From SIAQ01 sp964484265 (GTDB lineage Bacteria > Planctomycetota > Planctomycetia > Gemmatales > Gemmataceae), in NCBI GenBank assembly GCA_964484265.1, contig CAZAFH010000022.1:1-64000 (forward strand): DNA of 64,000 bases, in the 5' to 3' direction. The notes under the pieces were generated by a model. That model made no database searches. It was not told the DNA's origin and saw only the letters and a list, made by a program, of their open reading frames with translations. Positions 52,359-60,541 of the stretch are shown piece by piece. Both the position numbers and the translations under genes were made by a program. The first letter of the stretch is position 1. Each line of letters starts with the position of its first letter.

Positions 52359-53390
52359 ATGAGCAATCTCATCGACATCGACGGTTCGCTCGGCGAAGGC
52401 GGCGGGCAGGTTCTGCGCACCAGCCTTGCCTTGTCGCTGTTGCTCGGCAAGCCGTTTCGCCTGCGGCATATTCGCGCCAGGCGATCCAAACCGGGATTGC
52501 AGGCCCAGCACCTCATGAGCGTGCAAGCGGCGGGACGCATCGGCAAGGCGAAACTGCGCGGCGCCAGTCTCGGCAGCACCGATCTCACCTTCGAACCAGG
52601 CGACGTTCAGCATGGTGACTATCACTTCAAGATCGGCACCGCCGGCGCGACTGCACTGGTTCTGCATACGGTTTATCTTCCGCTCGCTCTCGTAAAGGCC
52701 GAGAGCCGAATCGTCATCGAAGGCGGAACGCACGTCAAGGCGGCGCCGTGCTTCGATTTTCTCCAGCACACCTGGATGCCCTATTTGCATACGCTCGGCA
52801 TCGACGTTTCCTTGCGATTGGAGCGTGTCGGCTTCTACCCTCGCGGCGGCGGGCAGATCGAGGCGCACATCCGCCCGGTGAACGAGATCCTCGGCTTCGA
52901 CGGACTGGCAGTCAACCCTATCACCGAAGCCAATATCCATGTTGGAACGGCAAGCCTGCCCGAACATATCGGCGATCGGCTTGCGGAGCGAGCGAGCAAC
53001 GCCTTGAAGACGCTCGGGCTCAACGTCACGACGCAGCGCGAGCGCTGGACAGGCGGTCCCGGATGCGTTCTCGGCGCCGCGCTTCCGACGCAGCCGGCGG
53101 CGACGTTTTTCTTCGCTCTCGGAGAAAAGGGAAAGTCGGTCGAGCGCGTCGCGGACGACCTCGTCGCGCAGGTTGCGGAGTATTTGAAAGCCGAGCCGGC
53201 CGGCGTGGACGAACATAGCGCGGACCAGTTGCTGCTACCGCTGGTTTTCGCAAAGGGTCCGTCGCAATTTCGCGTCGCAAGAGTGTCGTCGCATTTGCTG
53301 ACGAACATGGACGTGATCGGCAATTTTTGCGATCGGAGAATCATCTGCGACGCGCCCGAGGGCGAGGCGGGCATCCTACGCGTGGAGTGA
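52359..53390 (+). CDS. rtcA: RNA 3'-terminal phosphate cyclase
   Basis: 343 residues. It converts RNA 3'-phosphates to 2',3'-cyclic phosphates through an adenylylated His. Motifs: SLGEGGGQVLRTSLALSLLL, RARRSKPGLQAQHL, GSTDLTFEPG, HTWMPYL, FYPRGGGQIEA and the catalytic EHSADQLLLPL (His in the conserved HSADQ-type block). Complete length for the family. In many bacteria it pairs with the ligase RtcB, which is not adjacent here. Start MSNLIDIDGSLGEGG is the natural N-terminus; ATG at 52359. Confidence 0.95.
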   Translation: MSNLIDIDGSLGEGGGQVLRTSLALSLLLGKPFRLRHIRARRSKPGLQAQHLMSVQAAGRIGKAKLRGASLGSTDLTFEPGDVQHGDYHFKIGTAGATALVLHTVYLPLALVKAESRIVIEGGTHVKAAPCFDFLQHTWMPYLHTLGIDVSLRLERVGFYPRGGGQIEAHIRPVNEILGFDGLAVNPITEANIHVGTASLPEHIGDRLAERASNALKTLGLNVTTQRERWTGGPGCVLGAALPTQPAATFFFALGEKGKSVERVADDLVAQVAEYLKAEPAGVDEHSADQLLLPLVFAKGPSQFRVARVSSHLLTNMDVIGNFCDRRIICDAPEGEAGILRVE

Positions 53391-53412
53391 ATCAACTAGG
53401 GCGCTTGCGGGT

Positions 53413-53526
53413 GCTACCGTAGGCATCACGCTCCGCGTGATGCATTCCAATGTTCAAGAAATCCATCACGCGGAGCGTGATGGCTACAGTAAATGAAATC
53501 CATCACGCGGAGCGTGATGGCTACGG
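53413..53526. repeat. Three CATCACGC palindromic units after rtcA
   Basis: Units at about 53413-53443 (orientation taccgtaggcatcacgctcc), 53461-53490 and 53499-53526 (orientation catcacgcggagcgtgatgg). The first and the following two face each other, so a large hairpin is also possible. The same units flank the scaffold gap. Confidence 0.85.
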
Positions 53527-53544
53527 TGGGGAGTAATGACTCCG

Positions 53545-54417
53545 TTACGATTTGAACGCTGGCGTGTCGCGCCAGAGCCAGCGCATGGAGTCGGGGAGGA
53601 TGGCGCCGCCGTGTTTGCCGGTGTGGCCGCCGTCGCCCCAGACGGTTTTGTGGTCGTATTTCTTGTACTTGAGAGCCGATTCCATTTGCAGGTTGCCCAG
53701 CCACCAGTTGCCCGCGGCATTGTCGAGGTCGTTGGAGCCGTCTTGCAGGAAGACCCGGATGTTCTTGTTCGGCGCCCGGCGGATGATGCCGGGGTAGCGG
53801 TCGCCGCCGCGAATGTTGGTGAAGCTGCCGATGTGGCTCAGGACTTTGCTGAAAAGGTCAGGCCGTTCCCAGGCAGCGGTGAAGGCGCAGATGCCGCCGG
53901 ACGACGCGCCGCAGATACCTCGCGCGGCAGCGTCGGTGCGCAGCTTGTATTTCTTGCCGACTTCGGGGAGGATCTCTTTTTCGAGGAATTCGACATACTG
54001 AGGCGATAGCGTGTCGTACTCGAAGCTGCGGTTGCTGCCGCCTTTTTTCGGATCCTTGCCCGTGAAGAGGCCGGGGTTGACGAAGATGCCGATCATCACC
54101 GGGAGCTCCTTTTTGTGGATGAGGTTATCCATGACGATGGTCGCGCGGTAGTTGCCCTTGGGGTTCTGGTACGTGCCGCCGTCCTGGAAGACCATGACGC
54201 ACGCCGGTTCCTTGCCGTCGTATTGCTTGGGCACGTAGATCCAGCAATCGCGCAGCGTGCCGTCGAATATTTTGCTCTGCCATTTGAAGGTAGTGACTTC
54301 ACCCTTGGGCACGCCGGCCTGCTCCATCGAATCAGGGCCAGGCGCGTAGTCGTCCTTGGCGTCAACGGCGGTAAACAGCGACGCGAAAATCACAGTGACT
54401 GCAAGCAATCGTTTCAT
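53545..54417 (-). CDS. Exported esterase, IroE/Fes-like alpha/beta-hydrolase
   Basis: 290 residues, signal peptide ending near AVDAKDD. Enterochelin-esterase-like group: YVPKQYDGKEPACVMVFQDGG gives the oxyanion strand, GICGASSGGICAFTA the nucleophile elbow (GxSxG), and GGHTGKHGGAIL provides the catalytic His region. Such planctomycete proteins are frequently annotated as esterases without known substrates; a role in siderophore use is possible but not supported by neighbours. Convergent with rtcA, divergent from the NicO gene. Confidence 0.85.
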   Translation of the reverse strand: MKRLLAVTVIFASLFTAVDAKDDYAPGPDSMEQAGVPKGEVTTFKWQSKIFDGTLRDCWIYVPKQYDGKEPACVMVFQDGGTYQNPKGNYRATIVMDNLIHKKELPVMIGIFVNPGLFTGKDPKKGGSNRSFEYDTLSPQYVEFLEKEILPEVGKKYKLRTDAAARGICGASSGGICAFTAAWERPDLFSKVLSHIGSFTNIRGGDRYPGIIRRAPNKNIRVFLQDGSNDLDNAAGNWWLGNLQMESALKYKKYDHKTVWGDGGHTGKHGGAILPDSMRWLWRDTPAFKS

Positions 54418-54498
54418 GACGCGAATCCTCTCGGTTTTGGGGGGGCGTGAATGGTACGATATTCAAGGCTCGGAAAATAACTACGCCATTCGCAATTT

Positions 54499-54554
54499 CC
54501 GCTTGCGGCTTAGCGCTCCGCACGGTGCCCTGCGGAACGCTAAGCCGCAAGCGG
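54499..54554. repeat. Short version of the palindromic element
   Basis: Arms ccgcttgcggcttagcgctc and gcgctaagccgcaagcgg-type (imperfect at the junction) surround only about 17 bases (cgcacggtgccctgcgg). It is the same arm pair as in the 114-bp elements with the interior removed, 40 bases upstream of the NicO gene start. Confidence 0.8.
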
Positions 54555-54594
54555 AATGAAGAACGATGCAGGTTCATTGCCATTGCGGAGTATA

Positions 54595-56103
54595 ATGAAT
54601 GCCATGAAGAACCTGAACTGGTTGCTCCTCTGCTGCATATTTGGGCTGGCGTCGGCCGTGATAGCGCATCCGGTTCCGCGCGATTCGCATGATCGTGTCA
54701 TCGTCGTGCGTTTGCAGAAAGCGAAGGAACCGAACACGCTTGTCGTTCGCATCGAATATCGGCTCGAAGCCGATGAGACGACGATCATTCTGAATGACAT
54801 GAAGCCATACGCCGACGAGGCGAATCCGTTGCAATATCGCAGCGATATTCTCAAGTACTATGCCATATTCACGGAGAAATACGCCGACGTTTACGCCAAG
54901 CGATTGCTGGTACGCGTGAACGGAAAGTCGATCGCGCCGCTTCGCCTGGTTTCGCGGAACCAACGCCTGCGCGATGAGAAGGGCGAGGCGCTCGGGCATC
55001 TGCGTTGCGATTTCGTTTTTGAAAGCGCGTTCCATGTCGAACCGGGCACGGCGGTCAGAGTCGATTTCCAGGATCATACCTACTACTCTCACGGCATCGC
55101 GCCGGAGCCTGGGCTGCTGACACTCAGCATGGTCAATGAGACGGGTCTCGAAAAAACCAGACTGATCGAAGCCGCGGAAATACTACGCAAAAAGCCACTG
55201 CAGGAACTCGATCCCGCCGAGGAGGAGAATGTTCGCCGGGTGAGCATCACGCTGGCGGTACCGGCGCTGAAAATCATGCCGAAGGAAGTGCCAACGCCCG
55301 TCGAAACCGCGCCCGTTCCGCCCGCCAAAACCGGCGCCACGCCGGCGAAAAAGACGACGCACGATGAACGCTTCAGCTTGCTCGGTCTCATCCTGCACAA
55401 CGACTACGGGTTTTTACTTACCATGCTTCTCGCGTTCCTGTTCGGCGCGGCTCATGCGCTCACGCCGGGGCATGGCAAGACGCTCGTCGCGGCGTACCTC
55501 GTCGGTCAGCGCGGCACCATTGGCCACGCGCTCTACCTAGGCTGCGTGACCACGCTTACCCATACCGGCGCCGTCATGCTGATCGCCATCGTATTGGCGT
55601 TGCTCCCGCAGAACATGCAGCAAACATTTCGCGATTGGATCCAAAACGGCCTTGGTCTCGTCATGGGCCTGATGGTCGCCTGCATGGGTTTTTGGCTCCT
55701 GCTGCAACGCTTGGCCGGCCGCGCCGACCATTTCCATCTCGACGGCGGGCATGACCATCACCACCACGGCAATGCGTCCGGGCCACGCGCGATCTCCTGG
55801 TGGGGCCTGACGTTGCTCGGAATTACCGGCGGCATGATCCCGTGCTGGGATGCCGTCGGTGTCTTGCTGATCACGACGGGCACGAGCGAGATGTGGCTCG
55901 TGCTGCCAGCCGTGCTCATTTTCAGTGCCGGGCTGGCGGTGGTGCTGGTGGCGATTGGCATCGCGGTCGTGCAGGTGCCGCGTTTTGTCGAGTCGCGCCT
56001 GGGCGAAGGCCGGGTGCTGCGGAGTTTGCCGATCGTGAGTGCGGTCGTGGTGATCGCGATGGGAATTTGGCTTTGCTACGAAGGCGTGCATGGAGCGCAT
56101 TGA
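54595..56103 (+). CDS. NicO-family nickel/cobalt transporter with exported N-terminal domain
   Basis: 502 residues. After a signal-like helix (NWLLLCCIFGLASAVIA) comes an external domain of about 220 residues (HDRVIVVRLQKAKEPNTLVVRIEYRLEADET), a Pro/Lys linker, and then the NicO permease with six or seven helices: FLFGAAHALTPGHGKTLVAAYL, TLTHTGAVMLIAIVLALLPQ, a His-rich loop DHFHLDGGHDHHHHGN, and LGITGGMIPCWDAVGVLL. These match the HoxN/RcnA-like metal-binding motifs. It exports or imports Ni or Co. The start is taken at 54595 next to a GGAG; 54604 is possible. Confidence 0.87.
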   Translation: MNAMKNLNWLLLCCIFGLASAVIAHPVPRDSHDRVIVVRLQKAKEPNTLVVRIEYRLEADETTIILNDMKPYADEANPLQYRSDILKYYAIFTEKYADVYAKRLLVRVNGKSIAPLRLVSRNQRLRDEKGEALGHLRCDFVFESAFHVEPGTAVRVDFQDHTYYSHGIAPEPGLLTLSMVNETGLEKTRLIEAAEILRKKPLQELDPAEEENVRRVSITLAVPALKIMPKEVPTPVETAPVPPAKTGATPAKKTTHDERFSLLGLILHNDYGFLLTMLLAFLFGAAHALTPGHGKTLVAAYLVGQRGTIGHALYLGCVTTLTHTGAVMLIAIVLALLPQNMQQTFRDWIQNGLGLVMGLMVACMGFWLLLQRLAGRADHFHLDGGHDHHHHGNASGPRAISWWGLTLLGITGGMIPCWDAVGVLLITTGTSEMWLVLPAVLIFSAGLAVVLVAIGIAVVQVPRFVESRLGEGRVLRSLPIVSAVVVIAMGIWLCYEGVHGAH

Positions 56104-56112
56104 CGGAGTGGG

Positions 56113-56589
56113 TCAGGGCACATCGGCTTCCGCGCGCGTCGCCTTACGCCTGGCGAATTCGTGGACGGCTTCTTCCTGATCGTCGGTTTCGATCGACCCA
56201 GGCCTGAGTCGGCGGACGCGCGTGATGGCATCGCGAGCATTCATATTTTCATGCGCAACCAGCCAACACGCCAGGATCGTCCCCGTTCGCCCGAGGCCGG
56301 CGGCGCAGTGAATGCCCACGCCCATCGTTTGCGAGTGCGCCTTCCGAACCGCGGACACGCAGAGGTCGATCTGCTCTTGTGTCGGCGCGGTCATATCCAT
56401 GATGGGAACATGCAGCGAAAAAAGCCCAACCTCGTTGATCCAAACGCGCACCGGCGGATCCTCGGTCAAGCAGATCACAAGTTGCAGGCCCTGATCGCGC
56501 AGCCAGCGATAGTCCTCCAGCGCGGCTGGCCGGGCCATCGCCGCAAGCCGAGGCTTGTCGATCCAGGAAAATCCGTCGGGAGCGCTCAT
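56113..56589 (-). CDS. Dual-specificity/tyrosine protein phosphatase
   Basis: 158 residues with the C-x5-R active site HCAAGLGRTG (Cys95, Arg101) and an upstream general-acid region (PIMDMTAPTQEQID). The fold matches small dual-specificity phosphatases such as the cyclin-dependent kinase inhibitor 3-like group. It is cytoplasmic. The start at 56589 (MSAPDGFSW) is used; an open frame to 56736 has no family character. It ends 10 bases from the convergent NicO gene stop. Target unknown; Ser/Thr kinases of the kind at 47904 make such phosphatases plausible partners. Confidence 0.87.
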   Translation of the reverse strand: MSAPDGFSWIDKPRLAAMARPAALEDYRWLRDQGLQLVICLTEDPPVRVWINEVGLFSLHVPIMDMTAPTQEQIDLCVSAVRKAHSQTMGVGIHCAAGLGRTGTILACWLVAHENMNARDAITRVRRLRPGSIETDDQEEAVHEFARRKATRAEADVP

Positions 56590-56810
56590 ACTAAAAAAAT
56601 ATGGAATGAAGCCATCCAAGCCCAACGGGGCACCACGATGGGAAATATGGCCACGGAAAAACGCGGAAGCACGTGGAAGAGCTCTAATGATGCCTAAATT
56701 TCGACAATTCTGAAAAAATCCAATCCACGTTGTCACAGATCAAAAAACTCCCTGTATGGGCAGGTGTGTACGAGACAAGTAACAAACACCTTTACTTCAA
56801 GGAGCCTGCC

Positions 56811-57284
56811 ATGTTCAAGAAATGTTTCGCTGTGTTGGTTGCCGGACTTGCAATTGCGGTCAGCGGCGGAAGTGTCAAAGCCCAGGGGTTGGATATGTCC
56901 CAGATGGTTCAGAATGAACTGAATTTCCAGAAGCAGTTTTATCAATGGGCCGCCAAAGGCAGCATCGAGGCCGCCCGCTGGCATCGCATCAACGGTGTGC
57001 CAATTCCGTTCAATGCGACCACGCTCAATCAGGCAAACTTGGCGAATCAGCAAGCCTACGATCGCTACAACCAGGGGTGGTACAACAACAGCAACCGCAC
57101 GAGCGAAGCCCTGGCCAACTATTCCAACTATGCAGTACGCGGGCTTGGCCCCTACCAAGGCTCGAACGGGATGATCTACAACCTCCCGTGGACGCACAAC
57201 CAGTACCACATTAACCAGTGGGGCCAGGCCGTTCCCGGTTACAATCCCTACCGCATGAACGTGACGCCCTACTACGGACGCTAA
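56811..57284 (+). CDS. Secreted Asn/Gln/Tyr-rich protein
   Basis: 157 residues. Signal peptide KKCFAVLVAGLAIAVSGG...KAQ, then a mature chain rich in Asn, Gln, Tyr and Trp with few charges: TTLNQANLANQQAYDRYNQGWYNNSNRTSE-like composition and NLPWTHNQYHINQWGQ. AAGGAG lies 10 bases before the ATG at 56811. Composition suggests a structural, surface or adhesive protein; no fold is recognised. A strong terminator follows at once, indicating a single-gene unit that may be highly expressed. Confidence 0.7.
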   Translation: MFKKCFAVLVAGLAIAVSGGSVKAQGLDMSQMVQNELNFQKQFYQWAAKGSIEAARWHRINGVPIPFNATTLNQANLANQQAYDRYNQGWYNNSNRTSEALANYSNYAVRGLGPYQGSNGMIYNLPWTHNQYHINQWGQAVPGYNPYRMNVTPYYGR

Positions 57285-57306
57285 CCTGGGGTCCGGCCCA
57301 GATAAG

Positions 57307-57346
57307 CCAACGGCTCACCGATTGCAGGTGAGCCGCTGGCGTTTTT
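57307..57346 (+). terminator. Rho-independent terminator of the secreted Asn/Tyr-rich protein gene
   Basis: Stem 57307-57319 with 57327-57339 (13 positions, one mismatch; core cggctcacc/ggtgagccg), loop gattgca, followed by cgttttt. Placed 22 bases after the stop codon. A textbook intrinsic terminator. Confidence 0.92.
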
Positions 57347-57533
57347 CCGAGCCTAAATGATGGCCGAAAATGCAACGATAAATAGTAAACGGTAAATAGT
57401 GAATGACAAAGTGGGATAAACACGGTCCGTTGCGTTTGTTCCAGCGTTTTACTTTGTTATTTCTCGTCTACTATTCACTTTTTTTCGTTGCTCTGGAATG
57501 ATGGTGCACTGGCGCTCAGGCTCAGATGCCCGA

Positions 57534-58823
57534 CTATCCCCAAAGCCCGCGCAAGCGTTCTGCGTCGGCGACGCCGAGCGGAAAGCGCCGGCTGAAGGCG
57601 TGATCGCTGATGCCGGCGAGTTCGCGCAGCGCGGTGTGAATGTGCTCCGGGCGCACGCGGATGCCGCTCGCTCGATCCGTGGCCAAGGTTCGCGGATTGA
57701 GCGGCACATGGAACTGCCCGGCATCCGTCGCGCCGACGACGCGATTGCCCCGGATGCCTCGGCCGAGAAACAAGATCGACCCAATCGACCAGTGGTCCTT
57801 GCCATTGCCAGTGTTGTAGTTCGGCGTCCGGCCCATTTCACTTTGGACGATCACCACCATCTTGTCGCGAATCCGCAATTCCTCGGCCCGGCGCATCAGG
57901 TAACGGATGCCCGCGAGGAACTCGGGGATGAGCCGCATCTGGTCCGGATCGTTGTTGGCGTGGCTATCGAACTGGCCGATCGTGAGATTGGCGGAGACGC
58001 ACACGCCCGCTTTGAACGACGCCAGCGCGATGTCGGCCTGGTGCGACAACCGCTCGCGGGGAACGTCGCGCGGGATGTGCGGCGTAACGCGCTCGAGGGC
58101 GCGCGAGTTCGTCTGGGCGGCGTAAAGCATGTTCTCGGCGTGCTCGGCCCGCGGCAGGCGCGCATCGGCCGATCGCGTTTCGACTTGTACCTGCAGCGCC
58201 CGCTCGATCCGGTCCAGCGCGAAGCGATCGTGATACGGCGAGCGCTCGTTGCCGTTGACCGCATCGGCGTTGGACAGCGTGCGCAGCGACGGCAGGTACG
58301 GCACGCGCGACATCGCGACCAGATTGCCCGTCGCCGAGTAATTGCCAAACGTCAAATACGACAGCGGACAGGCCGGCCCCTGGCACGCGGCGACGAGCGC
58401 GGCAAACGTCGGGTACGCCACGCTGTCGAGCTTGCCCGTCGCCATGTAGCGAGCGCCTGGCGCGTGATTGTTGACGGAGTAATCCAGCCCGTTCAGCACG
58501 AGCAGCTCATTGCCAAACTGCGCGTAGAAATCCTCATTGCTCAAACCGGCCTGAATGTGGCGAGCCGTCGGAGCGTAGCGATGTGCTCCGCGCGTCAAAA
58601 TGTCGCCTTCGCGGTAGAGACGATTGATCCCGTTCACGCCCTTGGGGTCCATGAGATAGGTCGTATCCCAGCCGCCGGACGCATTGAACACGACGTAGTA
58701 TGGACCCTCGTAGGGTTCATTCCGCGCCTGTGCCCCGGCAGGGAGCGGATAGCGCAACGGCACGGCCAGGCCGAGACCGGCGAGGCTGCAAAGCTTCAAA
58801 AAATTGCGGCGGCTGTGTTGCAT
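57534..58823 (-). CDS. DUF1501 family protein
   Basis: 429 residues of the DUF1501 (sulfatase-superfamily-like) group, very common in planctomycetes. A Tat-type start, HSRRNFLKLCSLAGLGLAV, then GPYYVVFNASGGWDTTYLMDP, LNGLDYSVNNHAPGARYMATGK, GQFDSHANNDPDQMRLIPEFLAGI and VVIVQSEMGRTPNYNTGNGKDHW, which are the family blocks. Function is unknown, but it is usually encoded next to a large cytochrome-like planctomycete protein; here that partner is at 60542-62866, separated by two unrelated genes. The start at 58823 gives the signal directly. Confidence 0.92.
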   Translation of the reverse strand: MQHSRRNFLKLCSLAGLGLAVPLRYPLPAGAQARNEPYEGPYYVVFNASGGWDTTYLMDPKGVNGINRLYREGDILTRGAHRYAPTARHIQAGLSNEDFYAQFGNELLVLNGLDYSVNNHAPGARYMATGKLDSVAYPTFAALVAACQGPACPLSYLTFGNYSATGNLVAMSRVPYLPSLRTLSNADAVNGNERSPYHDRFALDRIERALQVQVETRSADARLPRAEHAENMLYAAQTNSRALERVTPHIPRDVPRERLSHQADIALASFKAGVCVSANLTIGQFDSHANNDPDQMRLIPEFLAGIRYLMRRAEELRIRDKMVVIVQSEMGRTPNYNTGNGKDHWSIGSILFLGRGIRGNRVVGATDAGQFHVPLNPRTLATDRASGIRVRPEHIHTALRELAGISDHAFSRRFPLGVADAERLRGLWG

Positions 58824-58851
58824 CGTTCACACCTCGGAAGATTACGCTCGA

Positions 58852-59364
58852 CTATTCGTCCTGAAACAAAATCGGCTTGATCGTTGTCGACATTCGCTCT
58901 AACTCCGAGCTATTATGAACAAGGTGTTCGTGGCGCCACAACTCGGAATCCTGCTTCAAACAATCTTCGGCCAATGCGCTCCCAATCCGCTCCCGTGTCA
59001 TACTTAGCTCGCGCTGCAAGGCCTCTGGATCGACTTTGGAGCCGATCACGAAGACCCGCGGTTTCACGTCCTCGGGTATATTTCGATCAAAATGGGCTCT
59101 GCGACCTTCGATGTCTTTGTCGTCGAAGTCGATCAGCATTACGACATGGGCATGATCCGCAAATCTTCGAAGCCAAGAGACATACTCGCGAATGAACATC
59201 TCGATAACCGCAGTCCATCCACCCGCAGGCCGAACTACTTGCACGGCTCTAGCGGCAACGGCACGGTCGATCGCAGGGTGCTGAATGAAGCCGTTGGCAA
59301 GTTGTTCATCCGCACGGTCTTCGGGAATAATCCAAACATGCGGCTGATGTTTATTGATACTCAT
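58852..59364 (-). CDS. Toprim-like small protein partnered with AAA ATPase
   Basis: 170 residues. Features that recall a minimal Toprim domain (DUF4276/RloB-like): an early acidic strand PHVWIIPEDRADEQLANGF with Glu15/Glu20, then VVMLIDFDDKDIEG with the D-x-D pair (Asp79, Asp81), followed by RVFVIGSKVDPEAL. The rest is helical and charged. It overlaps the ATPase gene by 4 bases (59361-59364), the ATPase being translated first. Low GC like its partner. I infer a nuclease- or ligase-type effector controlled by the ATPase, as in OLD, PARIS and RloA-RloB pairs; the assignment rests on motifs only, with no alignment run. Confidence 0.6.
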   Translation of the reverse strand: MSINKHQPHVWIIPEDRADEQLANGFIQHPAIDRAVAARAVQVVRPAGGWTAVIEMFIREYVSWLRRFADHAHVVMLIDFDDKDIEGRRAHFDRNIPEDVKPRVFVIGSKVDPEALQRELSMTRERIGSALAEDCLKQDSELWRHEHLVHNSSELERMSTTIKPILFQDE

Positions 59365-60467
59365 CCGATTACCTCGTCGCGAATAAGTGCGTCAACTAGG
59401 TCGCCACGGTATTGAAAATCCGTGAGCGGCTGCACAACGGTAGGCTCCAAGTGAGATCTTCGGGTGAAAACCAGTGTATTCTCATCAGAGAATCTGCGTA
59501 TCGTCTCTGGGTGGTGGGAGGTCGCAATGAACTGCCCCTTATCGTTTGTCAGTTTTCGAAGTTGTGTGATAAAGTGGCCTATCTCCGGAAGAGACAGGTG
59601 ATTGTCGGGTTCATCCCACATACAAAAGACGGGACCAGCAACCTTGTTTGACGCTGCAATCAACGCGCTAAGAAAAAAACACTTCTCCCCATCAGAGAGG
59701 TGCTTAAAATCAATTGACAGGCCTCTGTTCGTTTCTCCATGCTCAAATCTCACGATGAGTTGTTTGCCTTTTTCACCCCGTGGAACATTCTCAAACGAAG
59801 CGAGATCGGGAATCATGGGTCGAATGTAACCATCAATGAAATTGTACGCCCTTGGGTATCGCAACAGGAGTGCGTTCAGCCAGGCCGAGAAATTGCTGGC
59901 GTCGTCTGTTAACTCGACAGATTCTTTTTCGGAAAACCCTTTCATCTCAGCCGGTATCGGCGCGATCAGGATCATGGAAGCGAAGTAAGACCTCAGCCGC
60001 TGCCGTAAGTTTTCTCCGACGCGGTCTCTGATGTTGATCGCGTACAATCCTGCAAGATGCCAATCCAGAATGAACGATGAGCCGCCTGGTTGATTCACTT
60101 CGCCTTGCTTACGGGAGAAAACCAGATTTCCGTCAACATCCAGGCTTTCTTCGGCGACACGCGCCTCGTCAAAGTTTGCAGGGAACTCAAATGCAATTAC
60201 GTATTTGTATCGTTTACTGTCTAGGCTTAGTTGTACGTCAAATCGTAATGGAATGTCTTTGCGTCCTTGGGCGAAATCGCTTTCGAGAATCAGATCTTTG
60301 ACGCGATTAGCGCCACGGCAGATGCGCTGAAGAACTTCAAATGCCTTACGAAGAGTTGACTTGCCGGAACCGTTCTTGCCAATAATAAGCGCAGACGGAC
60401 GCCCGGCAAAATCGATCGAAAAATTCTCAAAGCATCGGAAGTTGTTAACGTAAAGCCGCTCAATCAT
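59361..60467 (-). CDS. AAA ATPase (OLD/RloA-like, ABC-type ATPase)
   Basis: 368 residues. Walker A GKNGSGKS (residues 30-37), an inserted middle region (about 60-250), ABC-type signature LSDGEK, Walker B VFCMWDEPDNHL and H-switch SHHPE. N-terminus IERLYVNNFRCFENFSIDFAG is typical of AAA_15/AAA_21 ATPases of the RecF/SMC-like OLD class. The start at 60467 is used; an open frame to 60545 overlaps the neighbouring gene. GC is about 44% by hand count over 59641-59760, against 70% over 61381-61440 in the adjacent gene. The pair lies between a cytochrome-like gene and DUF1501, which usually sit together, so it appears inserted. Confidence 0.87.
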   Translation of the reverse strand: MIERLYVNNFRCFENFSIDFAGRPSALIIGKNGSGKSTLRKAFEVLQRICRGANRVKDLILESDFAQGRKDIPLRFDVQLSLDSKRYKYVIAFEFPANFDEARVAEESLDVDGNLVFSRKQGEVNQPGGSSFILDWHLAGLYAINIRDRVGENLRQRLRSYFASMILIAPIPAEMKGFSEKESVELTDDASNFSAWLNALLLRYPRAYNFIDGYIRPMIPDLASFENVPRGEKGKQLIVRFEHGETNRGLSIDFKHLSDGEKCFFLSALIAASNKVAGPVFCMWDEPDNHLSLPEIGHFITQLRKLTNDKGQFIATSHHPETIRRFSDENTLVFTRRSHLEPTVVQPLTDFQYRGDLVDALIRDEVIG

Positions 60468-60541
60468 GGCACACCCATAAACCGGTTCGCAACTCCGCCA
60501 TTCTACACAGTAAACGAGGAAATTCGTTGCATCCCCGCGCG

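Noticed and set aside
57360..57480. Second terminator or repeat with atagtgaat/attcact pieces after the 57307 terminator
   Set aside because: Pieces match only partly and no stable arm pair could be aligned by eye.
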